Shown: in pieces, positions 21,408 through 30,343 of the stretch
Layout of the letters: every line of letters begins with the position of its first letter
How positions within the stretch are numbered: position 1 is the stretch's first letter
Assembly (NCBI GenBank): GCA_003640645.1
Contig: QGHH01000001.1
Location: 428,186-492,185, forward strand
From: Fredinandcohnia aciditolerans
GTDB lineage: Bacteria; Bacillota; Bacilli; Bacillales; Bacillaceae_L
DNA: 64,000 nt
Direction: 5' to 3'
The notes under the pieces: model-generated
What the model saw: the letters and a program-made list of their open reading frames with translations, nothing else
The model's database searches: none
What the model was told of the DNA's origin: nothing
Translations under genes and position numbers: made by a program

Positions 21408-22421
21408 TTATTTCACCTCTTCCATTGGATAACTTGTTTTGTAAAGAAGACAAGATACCTCATGGCCACTCGCTACCTCTGCCAACTCAGGTGTAATTCG
21501 TTTGCATTCGTCTGTTGCCACTGGACAGCGTTCAGCAAAACGACAACCAACCTTTGGCATGTTCTTCAGTGAAGGAACTATTCCTTCAATTGAACCTAAT
21601 GTTTCTTCAACTTCTTCCATTTTAGGAATAGAATTTAAAAGCATTTTTGTATACGGATGCTTCGGATTATAGAACAGCGTGTCTACATCAGTTCGTTCCA
21701 CAATCTTTCCAGCGTACATCACGATTACTTCATCACACATTTCCGCAACAACACCTAAGTCGTGTGTAATTAAAATAACGGACATATCATTTTTTTCTTG
21801 AATCTCTTTTAATAGATCAAGGATTTGTGCTTGGACTGTAACATCCAATGCTGTAGTCGGCTCATCTGCAATCAATAATTTTGGTTGACATGCAATTGCC
21901 ATGGCAATCATAACCCGTTGACGCATTCCGCCAGATAACTGGTGTGGGTACTCGTCCACAATTTTTTCCGGCCTAGATATTCCGACACTCTGTAATAAAC
22001 TGATACATCTTTCACGTGCATCCTGCTTTGAAATATCAAAATGATTAAGCAAAACTTCTGCTAATTGAAAACCGATCGTAAAAACAGGATTTAACGCTGT
22101 CATTGGTTCCTGGAAAATCATCGAAACATCTTTCCCACGAATTTTATTCATTTCAGATTCTGATAGATTCTCAATATTATTTCCTTGGAAAACAACTTCT
22201 CCGTCTGTAATTTCTCCGACCCCTACAGGTAGTAGTTTCATAACAGACATCGACATAACGCTTTTACCGCAACCTGATTCTCCAACAATTCCGACAATTT
22301 GGCGCGATTTAACACTAAAAGAAACACCGTCGACAGCATGATAGATTTGACCATCAATGTTAAAGCCTGTTTTCAATCCCTTTACTTCTAGCAAAGGTGC
22401 TTCCGTTTTTGTCTGATGCAT
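21408..22421 (-). CDS. peptide ABC transporter ATPase, D-type (second app operon)
   Basis: A 337-residue ATPase, first gene of the operon. Walker A GESGCGKS, signature LSGGMRQR, Walker [13 protein letters not shown], and a C-terminal four-cysteine region (GCRFAERCPVATDEC and HEVSCLL). It diverges from the NERD gene across a 300-base AT-rich region. Confidence 0.91.
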   Translation of the reverse strand: MHQTKTEAPLLEVKGLKTGFNIDGQIYHAVDGVSFSVKSRQIVGIVGESGCGKSVMSMSVMKLLPVGVGEITDGEVVFQGNNIENLSESEMNKIRGKDVSMIFQEPMTALNPVFTIGFQLAEVLLNHFDISKQDARERCISLLQSVGISRPEKIVDEYPHQLSGGMRQRVMIAMAIACQPKLLIADEPTTALDVTVQAQILDLLKEIQEKNDMSVILITHDLGVVAEMCDEVIVMYAGKIVERTDVDTLFYNPKHPYTKMLLNSIPKMEEVEETLGSIEGIVPSLKNMPKVGCRFAERCPVATDECKRITPELAEVASGHEVSCLLYKTSYPMEEVK

Positions 22422-22721
22422 AAAAACACCCCAGATTCTTCTAGATTAGTCAAAATTATTATGTAAATAGAATTTTATTACTATAATATTATAATTGCAA
22501 GACAATTTTTTATAATCAGAGTCAAAATCGTCTAAAATGTTACAAAATAAGGTTTTACAACGAATTATCTATTAACTCAAATTATTTTAATATATTATAA
22601 AAATATATCATATTAGAATTTTCCAATAACCTGTATATACAACTTGATTGGAATAATAATTGAAAACATAGTTAATTAGAATTACAATTAACTCGAATCT
22701 TGTATAAAGGGAAGTGTTGCT
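22422..22721. other. divergent AT-rich promoter region
   Basis: Three hundred bases between the second app operon and the NERD gene. It contains ATTGCAAGACAATTTTT (22494-22510), nearly identical to a site before appD. No coding potential was seen. Confidence 0.45.
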
Positions 22722-23653
22722 TTGATTATTAAAAGAAGAACTATTCCACTTGAATTGCTGCTCCTAAGATCAATCCAAGCACGAATGAAAGTTTTCGAAA
22801 AAACAGAGAATCAAATTATAACGCTCGAAAAAGGTTATCATGGTGAAAAGATGTTTGACCAGAGACTAGAAAAGCTCTCCTTAGATTGCCTCATCATCAA
22901 TGACCTACTACTTGAAACGGCCAATACCCACTACCAAATCGATTCTCTCCTTGTATCTCCGCCTAAAATTCACATTTTTGAAGTGAAAAATTTTGAAGGA
23001 GATTACCTGATTGAAGACAACCGCTTGCGACTAATCTCTGGTAAGGAGATTAAAAATCCCCTCATTCAACTTTCACGTACTGAATCGCTCTTTCGGCAAT
23101 TGCTCCAACAGCACGGTTATAACCAAAAAGTAGAGGCTCATCTTGTATTTATTAACCCGGAATTTTACCTCTACGGAGCTTCTCCCAACCTACCGATTAT
23201 TTTTCCTTCACAACTTGAACGATTTATGAACCAATTAAATTCACAGTCTTCAAAATTAGTAGGGAAACACTATGCACTTGCGGAAAAACTCATGGAATTG
23301 CATGTAAAAGATTCACCATTTTCACTGCTGCCAGAATATAGTTTTGATGGGTTGGCGAAGGGGATTTTGTGTGAGGGGTGTGGTGAATTAGAGATGTTTG
23401 ATTCTGGATTAACTACAACTTTACATGTAAGAAATGTGGTTTTGTTGAAGATAAAGAAGCTGCAATCTTGCGGAGTACAGAGGAGTTCAGTTTACTTTTT
23501 CCACAAATGAAGATTACTTCGGGGATTATTTTCGAATGGTGTAAAATTATAAGATCAAGAGCTGTCATCCAAAGAGCACTTGCAAAATCCTATCAATCTT
23601 GCTCATCTAAAAAAGGGACATACTATATTAAAAAAATGAATAGTGCATTATGA
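22722..23653 (+). pseudogene. NERD-domain protein with C-terminal zinc ribbon, frameshifted
   Basis: The first frame (22722-23510, TTG start after AAGGGAAG) encodes a nuclease-related domain: GYHGEKMFDQRLEKL, the HYQIDSLLV and HIFEVKNFEGDY segments typical of NERD proteins, then the first half of a zinc ribbon, CEGC. Near 23418 the sequence continues correctly only in another frame: FTCKKCGFVEDKEAAILRS, then IIFEWCKIIRSRAVIQRAL and GTYYIKK, ending at 23653. Joined by one inserted base the protein would be about 310 residues with a complete CxxC-CxxC ribbon, the usual length for the family. So one base is missing around 23415-23422, either a real mutation or a sequence error. Function of NERD proteins is poorly known; nucleic acid processing is inferred. 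Confidence 0.8.
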
Positions 23654-23662
23654 GAAAAATCA

Positions 23663-23714
23663 GATAAGAGCTTTCCCTGTTTCTTTCAAAAGGGGAACTC
23701 TTATCTTTTTTATT
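23663..23714 (+). terminator. terminator of the NERD gene
   Basis: Stem GATAAGAG (23663-23670) with CTCTTATC (23698-23705), extended by TTTCCCT (23672-23678) with AGGGGAA across one bulge, followed by TTTTTTATTTT. A clear rho-independent terminator. Confidence 0.85.
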
Positions 23715-23771
23715 TTGTGGGGTTTTATTTGTATGGTACGATTCCTTTTTAAATCGAGGGTATACTTTGAT

Positions 23772-24863
23772 CTTTTCCTGTTTTATCCAAAACCCTTGTC
23801 ATATATGCGACTTATGCTTGGACCTTTTCCTGTTTTATCCATAACCCCTGTCATATACGCAACTTATGCTTGGACTTTTTCCTGTCTTATCCAAAACCCC
23901 TGTCATATACGCAACTTATCCTTGGACCTTTTCCTGTTTTATCCATAACCCTTGTCATATACGCAACTTATGCTTGGACCTTTTCCTGTTTTATCCATAA
24001 CCCCTGTCATATACGCAACTTATGCTTGGGCTTTTTCCTGTTTTATCCATAACCCTTGTCATATACGCAACTTATGCTTGGGCCTTTTCCTGTTTTATCC
24101 AATAGCCCGGTCTTATAAGCTACTTATCCTTGGACTTTTTACTGTTTTATCCATAACCCCTGTCATATACGCTACTTATACTTGGACCTTTTCCTGTTTT
24201 ATCCATAACCACTGTCATATACGCAACTTATGCTTGGGCTTTTTCCTGTTTTATCCAAAACCCTTGTCATATATGCGACTTATGCTTGGACCTTTTCCTG
24301 TTTTATCCATAACCACTGTCATATACGCAACTTATGCTTGGGCTTTTTCCTGTTTTATCCAAAACCCTTGTCATATATGCGACTTATGCTTGGACCTTTT
24401 CCTGTTTTATCCATAACCACTGTCATATACGCAACTTATGCTTGGGCTTTTTCCTGTTTTATCCAAAACCCTTGTCATATATGCGACTTATGCTTGGACC
24501 TTTTCCTGTTTTATCCATAACCACTGTCATATACGCAACTTATGCTTGGGCTTTTTCCTGTTTTATCCAAAACCCCTGTCATATACGCAACTTATCCTTG
24601 GACCTTTTCCTGTTTTATCCATAACCCTTGTCATATACGCAACTTATGCTTGGACCTTTTCCTGTTTTATCCATAACCCCTGTCATATACGCAACTTATG
24701 CTTGGGCTTTTTCCTGTTTTATCCATAACCCCTGTCATATACGCAACTTATGCTGGGGCCTTTTCCTGTTTTATCCAATAGTCCGGTCTTATAAGCTACT
24801 TATCCTTGGACTTTTTACTGTTTTATCCATAACCCCTGTCATATAAGCATCTTACACTTTGAC
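23772..24863. repeat. tandem array of twenty-one 52-bp units
   Basis: Twenty-one units in exact 52-bp register with no insertion or deletion. Each has the order CTTTTCCTGTTTTATCC, then AWAACCCYTGTCATATA, then YGCRACTTATGCTTGG. Between 24188 and about 24551 two unit types alternate, giving a 104-bp period. The six units at 23876-24187 recur almost exactly at 24552-24863, a shift of 676 bp or 13 units. Fifty-two is not a multiple of three, so open frames that run through the array are by-products and not genes. There are no unique spacers, so it is not a CRISPR array. Confidence 0.95.
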
Positions 24864-24955
24864 CTTTTACCATTCTTTTAAAAAAGTGAGATCATCACTA
24901 CGATTACCAATACATTATTTACACATATGATTAGATTAAATACAAAATACCACCA

Positions 24956-25603
24956 TCAAAGATACTCCTTCACAAATTCCTTCGATTCTACACCCAAGAT
25001 TGCGTTCGTATGAAGTTTGTTGGCTTCCAAATATTGCTTAACTAAGTAATATCCTGCACAATATCCGGCCATCTTGGGGCTGAATCCTTTTCCGTATAAG
25101 AGATTGTTGTGTTTTCGTTCTTTTCTGTTTACAGACTGATTTGGAATTATTAATTGTTTGACCAGTTTTTCTAGCTGTACATCGGAGTAATATTTTGTCC
25201 ACCCCGCTAGATTCTCTGCACCGCAATGCTCACGAACTGCATTTTCTGCAATGCCCTCTAAGATCACCGTATCTAAAAAAGTTAAGTCAGCTTCATTCTT
25301 TTTATATTTTTTCAGACGACAAACATGATTGTATTCATGTGTGAGGACTGCTTTGATTTCGTCATGAGAATTGTGCGGAGAGAAAAATAGAAATAATTTG
25401 TCCTTAAAGGCAAGCCCTGATTTCCCATTATATTCATTGTTGATCCTGGAGTTTGTTTTGTCTGCTGGGAAAATGAAAATTGGGACCTGCGGACCGCTCC
25501 ATTTTTTTTGCAAAACACTATATTCTTTTTCTACCTTTCCCCATACGTTTTTAGGAAGGCTCTCAAGTATGTTTTCAGAAACTGTTCTGTACATTCCGTA
25601 CAT
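24956..25603 (-). CDS. yjaZ: putative zinc protease YjaZ (DUF2268), start region frameshifted
   Basis: The intact frame from ATG 25603 encodes 215 residues with the zinc-protease motif HEYNH in VLTHEYNHVCRL and a downstream EGIAE that could supply the third ligand. This is the DUF2268 family, and yjaZ lies at this place, next to fabF, in B. subtilis. Protein-like sequence continues upstream in frame (IRTDQWLKDSHDNPIKLC) to about 25720, but the expected GTG start at 25728, with AAAGGAA ahead of it, reads GTG-GGG-TAA because the G run has four bases. Five would restore a protein of about 257 residues. Either the start is broken or the sequence has a homopolymer error. Confidence 0.75.
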   Translation of the reverse strand: MYGMYRTVSENILESLPKNVWGKVEKEYSVLQKKWSGPQVPIFIFPADKTNSRINNEYNGKSGLAFKDKLFLFFSPHNSHDEIKAVLTHEYNHVCRLKKYKKNEADLTFLDTVILEGIAENAVREHCGAENLAGWTKYYSDVQLEKLVKQLIIPNQSVNRKERKHNNLLYGKGFSPKMAGYCAGYYLVKQYLEANKLHTNAILGVESKEFVKEYL

Positions 25604-25771
25604 TTTTAGATACTCATAAATCTCACGTTCAGATGCTCTATTTGAAAAATAACTTTTTAATTTTTTGCAAAGTTTAATTGGATTATCATGTGAATCCTTC
25701 AGCCATTGATCAGTGCGGATTACCCCACGTCACCACTTCCTTTCTTACCTCTTTATCGTATTCGATTTTCA

Positions 25772-25802
25772 TAAAAAAAGAGCCAGACCATTTGGCCTGA
25801 CT
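25772..25802 (-). terminator. terminator of fabH-fabF
   Basis: Nine-bp RNA stem from AGTCAGGCC and GGTCTGGCT (plus-strand 25781-25802) with a 4-nt loop, followed by CTTTTTTT on the minus strand. Confidence 0.85.
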
Positions 25803-25817
25803 CCTTGGATTTATATG

Positions 25818-27056
25818 TTATTGATATTTCTTAAATAGAATAGTTGCGTTGTGACCACCGAAACCAAGTGAGTTACTTAAAGCAACATTTACTTCTTGTT
25901 TTCTTGCGTTGTTTGGTACATAGTCTAAGTCACATTCTGGATCTGGTGTTTCATAGTTAATCGTTGGTGGAATGATTCCTTCTTTAATTGCAAGTACTGA
26001 GAAGATTGCTTCCACACCACCAGCTGCTCCAAGCAAGTGACCTGTCATCGATTTTGTAGAGCTAATCGCTACTTTATATGCATGTTCACCTAGTACTTCT
26101 TTAATTGCTGCAGTTTCAAACTTATCATTATAATCTGTGCTAGTTCCGTGCGCGTTGATATAATCAATATCACTTGGATTTAGTCCTGCATCTGCAATGG
26201 CTTGGCGCATTGCGCGAGCTCCACCTTCACCGCCTGGTGCTGGAGCTGTGATATGATAAGCATCTCCTGTTGCACCGTAGCCAACGATTTCTGCATAAAT
26301 ATTGGCTCCGCGTGCTAATGCATGTTCAAGTTCTTCAAGGACGAGAACTCCAGCTCCCTCACCCATTACAAATCCGTCTCGGTTTTTATCAAATGGACGG
26401 CTTGCTGTTTTTGGATCTGGATTTAAAGATACGGCTCTTGCTGAAACGAAACCGGCAAATGACATATTAGTTAATGGTGCTTCTGTTCCACCAGTGACCA
26501 TAACGTCTGCATCTCCACGTTGAATGACCTTAAACGCATCACCGATTGAGTTCGTACCAGTCGCACATGCCGTAACTGTACATGTGTTAATTCCTTTAGC
26601 TCCAATTGCGATGGAAACTTGGCCAGCTGCCATGTCTGGAATCATCATTGGTACATAGAATGGACTTACACGACGATACCCTTTTTCTAAGAAAATCTTA
26701 TGCTGTTCCTCATGAGTTTCCATTCCGCCAATTCCTGAACCAAGCCATACTCCAACGCGTTCAGCATTATCTTCATTGATTGTTAAATTTGCATCCTTAA
26801 CTGCCATGTATGAAGCAGCTATTGCATATTGTGTGAAGCGGTCCATACGACGTGCTTCTTTTTTGTCCATATAATTTTCCGGATTAAAATCCTTTAATTC
26901 CGCTGCTACCTTTGCAGGTAAGCCTTCGATTTGAACTCTTGTTAATGGCCCGATACCTGAAACACCGTTTTTCGCGTTTTCCCACGTCGTTTTCACATCG
27001 TTACCTAACGGCGAAACCGTGCCTAATCCTGTTACTACTACACGCTTCTTTTCCAT
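25818..27056 (-). CDS. fabF: 3-oxoacyl-ACP synthase II FabF
   Basis: A 412-residue condensing enzyme that extends acyl-ACP with malonyl-ACP in fatty acid synthesis. The active-site cysteine is about residue 164 in [11 protein letters not shown]; the two catalytic histidines are in [12 protein letters not shown] and [12 protein letters not shown]. Full length for the family. It follows fabH by 78 bases, and the two form the fabH-fabF operon known to be repressed by FapR in Bacillus. Confidence 0.96.
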   Translation of the reverse strand: MEKKRVVVTGLGTVSPLGNDVKTTWENAKNGVSGIGPLTRVQIEGLPAKVAAELKDFNPENYMDKKEARRMDRFTQYAIAASYMAVKDANLTINEDNAERVGVWLGSGIGGMETHEEQHKIFLEKGYRRVSPFYVPMMIPDMAAGQVSIAIGAKGINTCTVTACATGTNSIGDAFKVIQRGDADVMVTGGTEAPLTNMSFAGFVSARAVSLNPDPKTASRPFDKNRDGFVMGEGAGVLVLEELEHALARGANIYAEIVGYGATGDAYHITAPAPGGEGGARAMRQAIADAGLNPSDIDYINAHGTSTDYNDKFETAAIKEVLGEHAYKVAISSTKSMTGHLLGAAGGVEAIFSVLAIKEGIIPPTINYETPDPECDLDYVPNNARKQEVNVALSNSLGFGGHNATILFKKYQ

Positions 27057-27134
27057 AATCTTTCTCCTTCCAGCCTATTTCAAGATTTCTATCAATAGTT
27101 TAGACTAATGATGTTCTAATCTGTTAGTTCTTTT

Positions 27135-28067
27135 TTAGCGACCCCATCTGATACAAATGGCACCCCAAGTTAGTCCTCCACCGAACCCCACCATAACAAT
27201 TACGTCATCATCCTTAATTTTTCCTGCTTCAATATCTTCAACAATCGAAATTGGAATAGATGCGGCAGATGTATTTCCGTATTTATTCACTGTTTTAGAC
27301 ATTTTTTCTACTGGTAGTTCAAGTCTTTCTCTTGAAGCCTCCATGATTCGAATGTTTGCTTGGTGTGGGATTAAATAATCAACATCTTCACGCTTTAATC
27401 CTGCTTTTTCAATTACATTTACACTTGATTCGCCCATTTGTCTTACTGCAAATTTGAAGACTTCGCGTCCATTCATAATAATGTGTTCATCTTGGTAAAG
27501 ATGTTTTGAACCAGTTCCGTCTGCTCCTAATTCGAAAGAGAGGATTCCTCTTCCTTCAGAAACTTCACCTAGCACAACTGAACCTGCTCCATCTCCAAAT
27601 AATACAGCTGTATTTCTGTCGCTCCAGTCCACAATTTTAGATAGTTTTTCAACACCTACTACTAATACGTGCTTATAATCTCCATTTTCAATAAATTGTT
27701 TACCGGTAATGATTCCGTACATAAATCCTGCACATGCTGCACTAATATCCATTGCCGCTGCATTTTTTGCACCAAGACGTTCTTGAATCATACATGCAAC
27801 TGACGGAAATGGATGGTCAGGCGTTACTGTAGCGACAATAATTAGGTCTAATGCATCCGCGGTGATACCTGAATCTTCTAAAGCTCTACGGGCTGCTTCA
27901 TACGCCATATCAGAAGTATTTGTATCATCATCTGCAATTCTACGTTCTTCTATTCCTGTTCTTGTACGAATCCATTCATCTGATGTATCCAAAACTTTTT
28001 CGAGATCTTTATTTGTTACCACTCTATCTGGTACAAATCGATTGATTCCAATTATTCCTACACCCAT
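27135..28067 (-). CDS. fabH: 3-oxoacyl-ACP synthase III FabH
   Basis: A 310-residue enzyme that starts fatty acid synthesis by condensing acyl-CoA with malonyl-ACP; in Bacillus it favours branched primers. The triad is visible: Cys112 in [12 protein letters not shown], His in [10 protein letters not shown] and Asn in [13 protein letters not shown] at 28067 gives the usual [17 protein letters not shown] start. It corresponds to B. subtilis fabHA by position. Confidence 0.95.
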   Translation of the reverse strand: MGVGIIGINRFVPDRVVTNKDLEKVLDTSDEWIRTRTGIEERRIADDDTNTSDMAYEAARRALEDSGITADALDLIIVATVTPDHPFPSVACMIQERLGAKNAAAMDISAACAGFMYGIITGKQFIENGDYKHVLVVGVEKLSKIVDWSDRNTAVLFGDGAGSVVLGEVSEGRGILSFELGADGTGSKHLYQDEHIIMNGREVFKFAVRQMGESSVNVIEKAGLKREDVDYLIPHQANIRIMEASRERLELPVEKMSKTVNKYGNTSAASIPISIVEDIEAGKIKDDDVIVMVGFGGGLTWGAICIRWGR

Positions 28068-28148
28068 ACAAACATCTCCCTTTTATGAGAAAACATAATT
28101 TTTATCAAAAAAGCTTTTCCTATTCCGCGCTTTTCTTATTATCAATTA

Positions 28149-28165
28149 TTATGACTTGGTACTAA
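28149..28165 (-). promoter_or_regulatory. probable FapR operator before fabH
   Basis: TTAGTACCAAGTCATAA on the minus strand, 82-98 bases before the fabH start. It matches the TTAGTACC half and the imperfect inverted-repeat layout of FapR operators, which repress lipid genes until malonyl-CoA rises. Confidence 0.75.
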
Positions 28166-28335
28166 TTTTAATCCATTTTTTAATTGTTATCAACTCTTTG
28201 GTTTTATTTTTTTGTTAGATTCCATATTAGCCTAGGGTTTTAAGTGATACTAGCCCATCTCATTTTTTGAGATGTATCATATGAATATAATAAAAATGTT
28301 TTGATGAAAACTTCTAATGTGAGTTGGTGATAAAA

Positions 28336-28611
28336 ATGAGTAATGAGAATGAAGAATTTGATTTAAAGGCAGAAAAGAGTGAGCGTGATTCTTCTTCAAT
28401 GGATAAGTTTGATCGCCTCATGTTTGGTCCTCGTTCGGCAAAGAGAAATGAAAATGAACCTTCTGAGGCAAAATCCAATCAAAACCATGCTGATGGAGTA
28501 GATTTCAACCAATTAATGGGACAAATTAATGATATTATGACCTCAATTGACAAAATCAAACCAGCTTTAAAAGATCTTTCGCCACTACTTGATTATTTTC
28601 GTAAAAAATAA
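28336..28611 (+). CDS. small acidic protein at the yjzB position, unknown
   Basis: A 91-residue soluble protein; the ATG at 28336 has GGTGA just upstream. It is charged and probably unstructured in the first 55 residues, with a MDKFDRLMFGPRSAK segment, then an amphipathic tail (FNQLMGQINDIMTSIDKIKPALKDLSPLL given in two parts: residues 62-90). It diverges from fabH and converges on med. B. subtilis yjzB occupies this place, but I cannot confirm identity. It does not look like ComZ. Confidence 0.65.
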   Translation: MSNENEEFDLKAEKSERDSSSMDKFDRLMFGPRSAKRNENEPSEAKSNQNHADGVDFNQLMGQINDIMTSIDKIKPALKDLSPLLDYFRKK

Positions 28612-28639
28612 GAAGCTATCACTTGATGTGATAGCTTCT
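28605..28639. terminator. terminator between med and the 91-residue gene
   Basis: Twelve-bp stem AGAAGCTATCAC (28611-28622) and GTGATAGCTTCT (28628-28639), loop of 5 nt. On the minus strand it is followed by TATTTTTTACG, so it ends med best. Confidence 0.85.
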
Positions 28640-28640
28640 T

Positions 28641-29597
28641 CTATTTTGATGGAAGATCTCCTGATTCTACATATTGATTAATATAATCATTTAGTTCTGA
28701 AATAAAGTTTTCATCTACCTTCGGGCTAAAAACCCCCATTGAAATGACTCCATCCTGGATGTCAAACGAGAGGTTTCCTGAAGCAAGTTCACCTTTATTG
28801 AACTTTTCGGCAACTAATAAATAGAGTTGATCCACATGCTGAACAGTACTTGTATAGACGGTTTCTTTGCCTAGGTCAGATTGGTCCGAAACATAACCTA
28901 TTGCATATAGGCCTTCTTCCTTCAGCCTTTCTATCACCGGGACATTGTAACCGTCCCCAGCAGGATATATAATATCGATACCCTCTGAGATCATATTCTC
29001 TGCAATCGAAATTGCCTTTTCGTCATCATCCCAGTTTTGAACATATCCTATTTCTACATCGGCTTCATCATTTTGAAATAAAACACCTTCATAGAACCCA
29101 TTGATTTCCGGTTGCCATTCAAAAGCAGCAATAATTCCGATTTTATTTGTAGTCGTCATTTCACCTGCAACCATGCCACCGAAAAATCCCATTGCATGCC
29201 CTTCAAAGTTTAGGCTCGTCACATTCTCTTTTCTCGTATTCCCATTGAAAAAAACAAAATGCACATCAGGGTACTCATCAGCGATATCATTAAAAATCGT
29301 AGTGTATTCACTACCATGACCAAATATTAAATTAACACCTTTATCAACATATTCATCTACAGCAGATCTAGTTGCAGCTTCTGTTGTAATTCCTTCTTTG
29401 TAAAAAACATCAACCTCAAATTGAGATTTTATCTGTAAAAGCCCCTTATACCCCTTCGTACCCCATACTTGGTCATCAATTGTATCAGGTACAAGCAAAC
29501 CTACTTTTTTGACCCCAGTATCTGCATCTGTTTGTCCACAGGATACAAGAAAACTTAACAGGATTAAGAGTGTCACCCACCTAAACCACTTTTGCAT
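28641..29597 (-). CDS. med: competence regulator-type lipoprotein Med (BMP family)
   Basis: A 318-residue protein of the basic membrane protein/Med family. The signal peptide (WVTLLILLSFLVSC) ends at a lipobox cysteine. The domain has VGLLVPDTIDDQVWGTKGY, NLIFGHGSEYT and VTSLNFEGHAMGFFGGMVAG, typical of substrate-binding-like BMP proteins. In B. subtilis Med promotes comK expression. Position next to the fabH region agrees. The comZ gene that follows med in B. subtilis is not present here. Confidence 0.88.
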   Translation of the reverse strand: MQKWFRWVTLLILLSFLVSCGQTDADTGVKKVGLLVPDTIDDQVWGTKGYKGLLQIKSQFEVDVFYKEGITTEAATRSAVDEYVDKGVNLIFGHGSEYTTIFNDIADEYPDVHFVFFNGNTRKENVTSLNFEGHAMGFFGGMVAGEMTTTNKIGIIAAFEWQPEINGFYEGVLFQNDEADVEIGYVQNWDDDEKAISIAENMISEGIDIIYPAGDGYNVPVIERLKEEGLYAIGYVSDQSDLGKETVYTSTVQHVDQLYLLVAEKFNKGELASGNLSFDIQDGVISMGVFSPKVDENFISELNDYINQYVESGDLPSK

Positions 29598-29687
29598 TCC
29601 TACAACTCCTTCAAAAACAAAAACAAAATTCGTCCTCTATATATTTATTTTATTGTACTTTGTACTACTTGGAAAGCAAAAGAAGTA

Positions 29688-30254
29688 TTAGCTGTCTATG
29701 TTTTGGTAGATATATTCCCTATGGTCATTCATTATTCGAATACATTCAGTAAAACTTTTATTAGCAAAATCGATAAAAGTAAACAAAAAATCTACGTTCT
29801 TTGTTCGTATTTTCCGATGTTCCAACAGACTATTTTTTATATTAATTTTTGAATACCAACCATCATCCAATTCATCTGCCAAAGAGTCAATTTCAACTCT
29901 GTTTATTTCATGTGCCGATACCAGGATAAGTTTGGTTTTTGAATCATTACAATAGTCGAATATGGTTTGAAGTCTCTCCTCTTTTTCCTCATTTTGATTG
30001 GGATGGGTAGAACTACACCAAGGATATATGACAGCATCTGTTTTATCGAACAAACTTTGGTTCATTGATGCCTTCGAATTCTCGAAAAAACGAAAATAGG
30101 CATTGCGCCCAATAAAGAGCAATTTATTCTCTTCCGGACTATTTTCCATCGGTTCAGCATCTATCCCAATGACATTGATTTCCTCGTCTAGCATCTTGCA
30201 ACAGAGTCCATATCCTATAAAGGAGAAAGCATCGAATAGTATAACCTTCTTCAC
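29688..30254 (-). CDS. yjaV: conserved protein YjaV (Rossmann-like)
   Basis: A 188-residue soluble protein. I start it at the GTG at 30254 because GGGGG sits nine bases upstream; the ATG three codons earlier abuts that site. It opens with KKVILFDAFSFIGYGLC, which resembles the first strand and glycine turn of NAD-binding epimerase-like folds, although the GxxGxxG pattern is incomplete. It lies between yjaU and med as in B. subtilis. The function is unknown. Confidence 0.75.
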   Translation of the reverse strand: MKKVILFDAFSFIGYGLCCKMLDEEINVIGIDAEPMENSPEENKLLFIGRNAYFRFFENSKASMNQSLFDKTDAVIYPWCSSTHPNQNEEKEERLQTIFDYCNDSKTKLILVSAHEINRVEIDSLADELDDGWYSKINIKNSLLEHRKIRTKNVDFLFTFIDFANKSFTECIRIMNDHREYIYQNIDS

Positions 30255-30306
30255 TTGTAACATCCCCCATATAATTTAATACAGTATCGTATGCGAAAGA
30301 GTAAAT

Positions 30307-30343
30307 AAAAAGTCCCTATTCTTTATAGAAACTGGGACTTTTT
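30307..30343 (-). terminator. terminator after yjaU
   Basis: Stem AAAAAGTCCC (30307-30316) and GGGACTTTTT (30334-30343), with partial TTCT/AGAA pairing in the loop. A-rich plus-strand flank gives a T-rich tail on the minus strand. Confidence 0.75.

Noticed and set aside
23468-23653. Separate 61-residue gene
   Set aside because: It is the frameshifted C-terminus of the NERD protein, including the second half of the zinc ribbon.
23643-24846. Several overlapping plus-strand open frames of 60-154 codons
   Set aside because: They are produced by the 52-bp repeats read in changing frame, have no ribosome binding sites and repeat one another.
23772-24863. CRISPR array
   Set aside because: Units are contiguous 52-bp repeats with no unique spacers, and no cas genes are near.
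28336-28611. ComZ
   Set aside because: It is on the opposite strand to med, longer, and lacks similarity to ComZ as I recall it.
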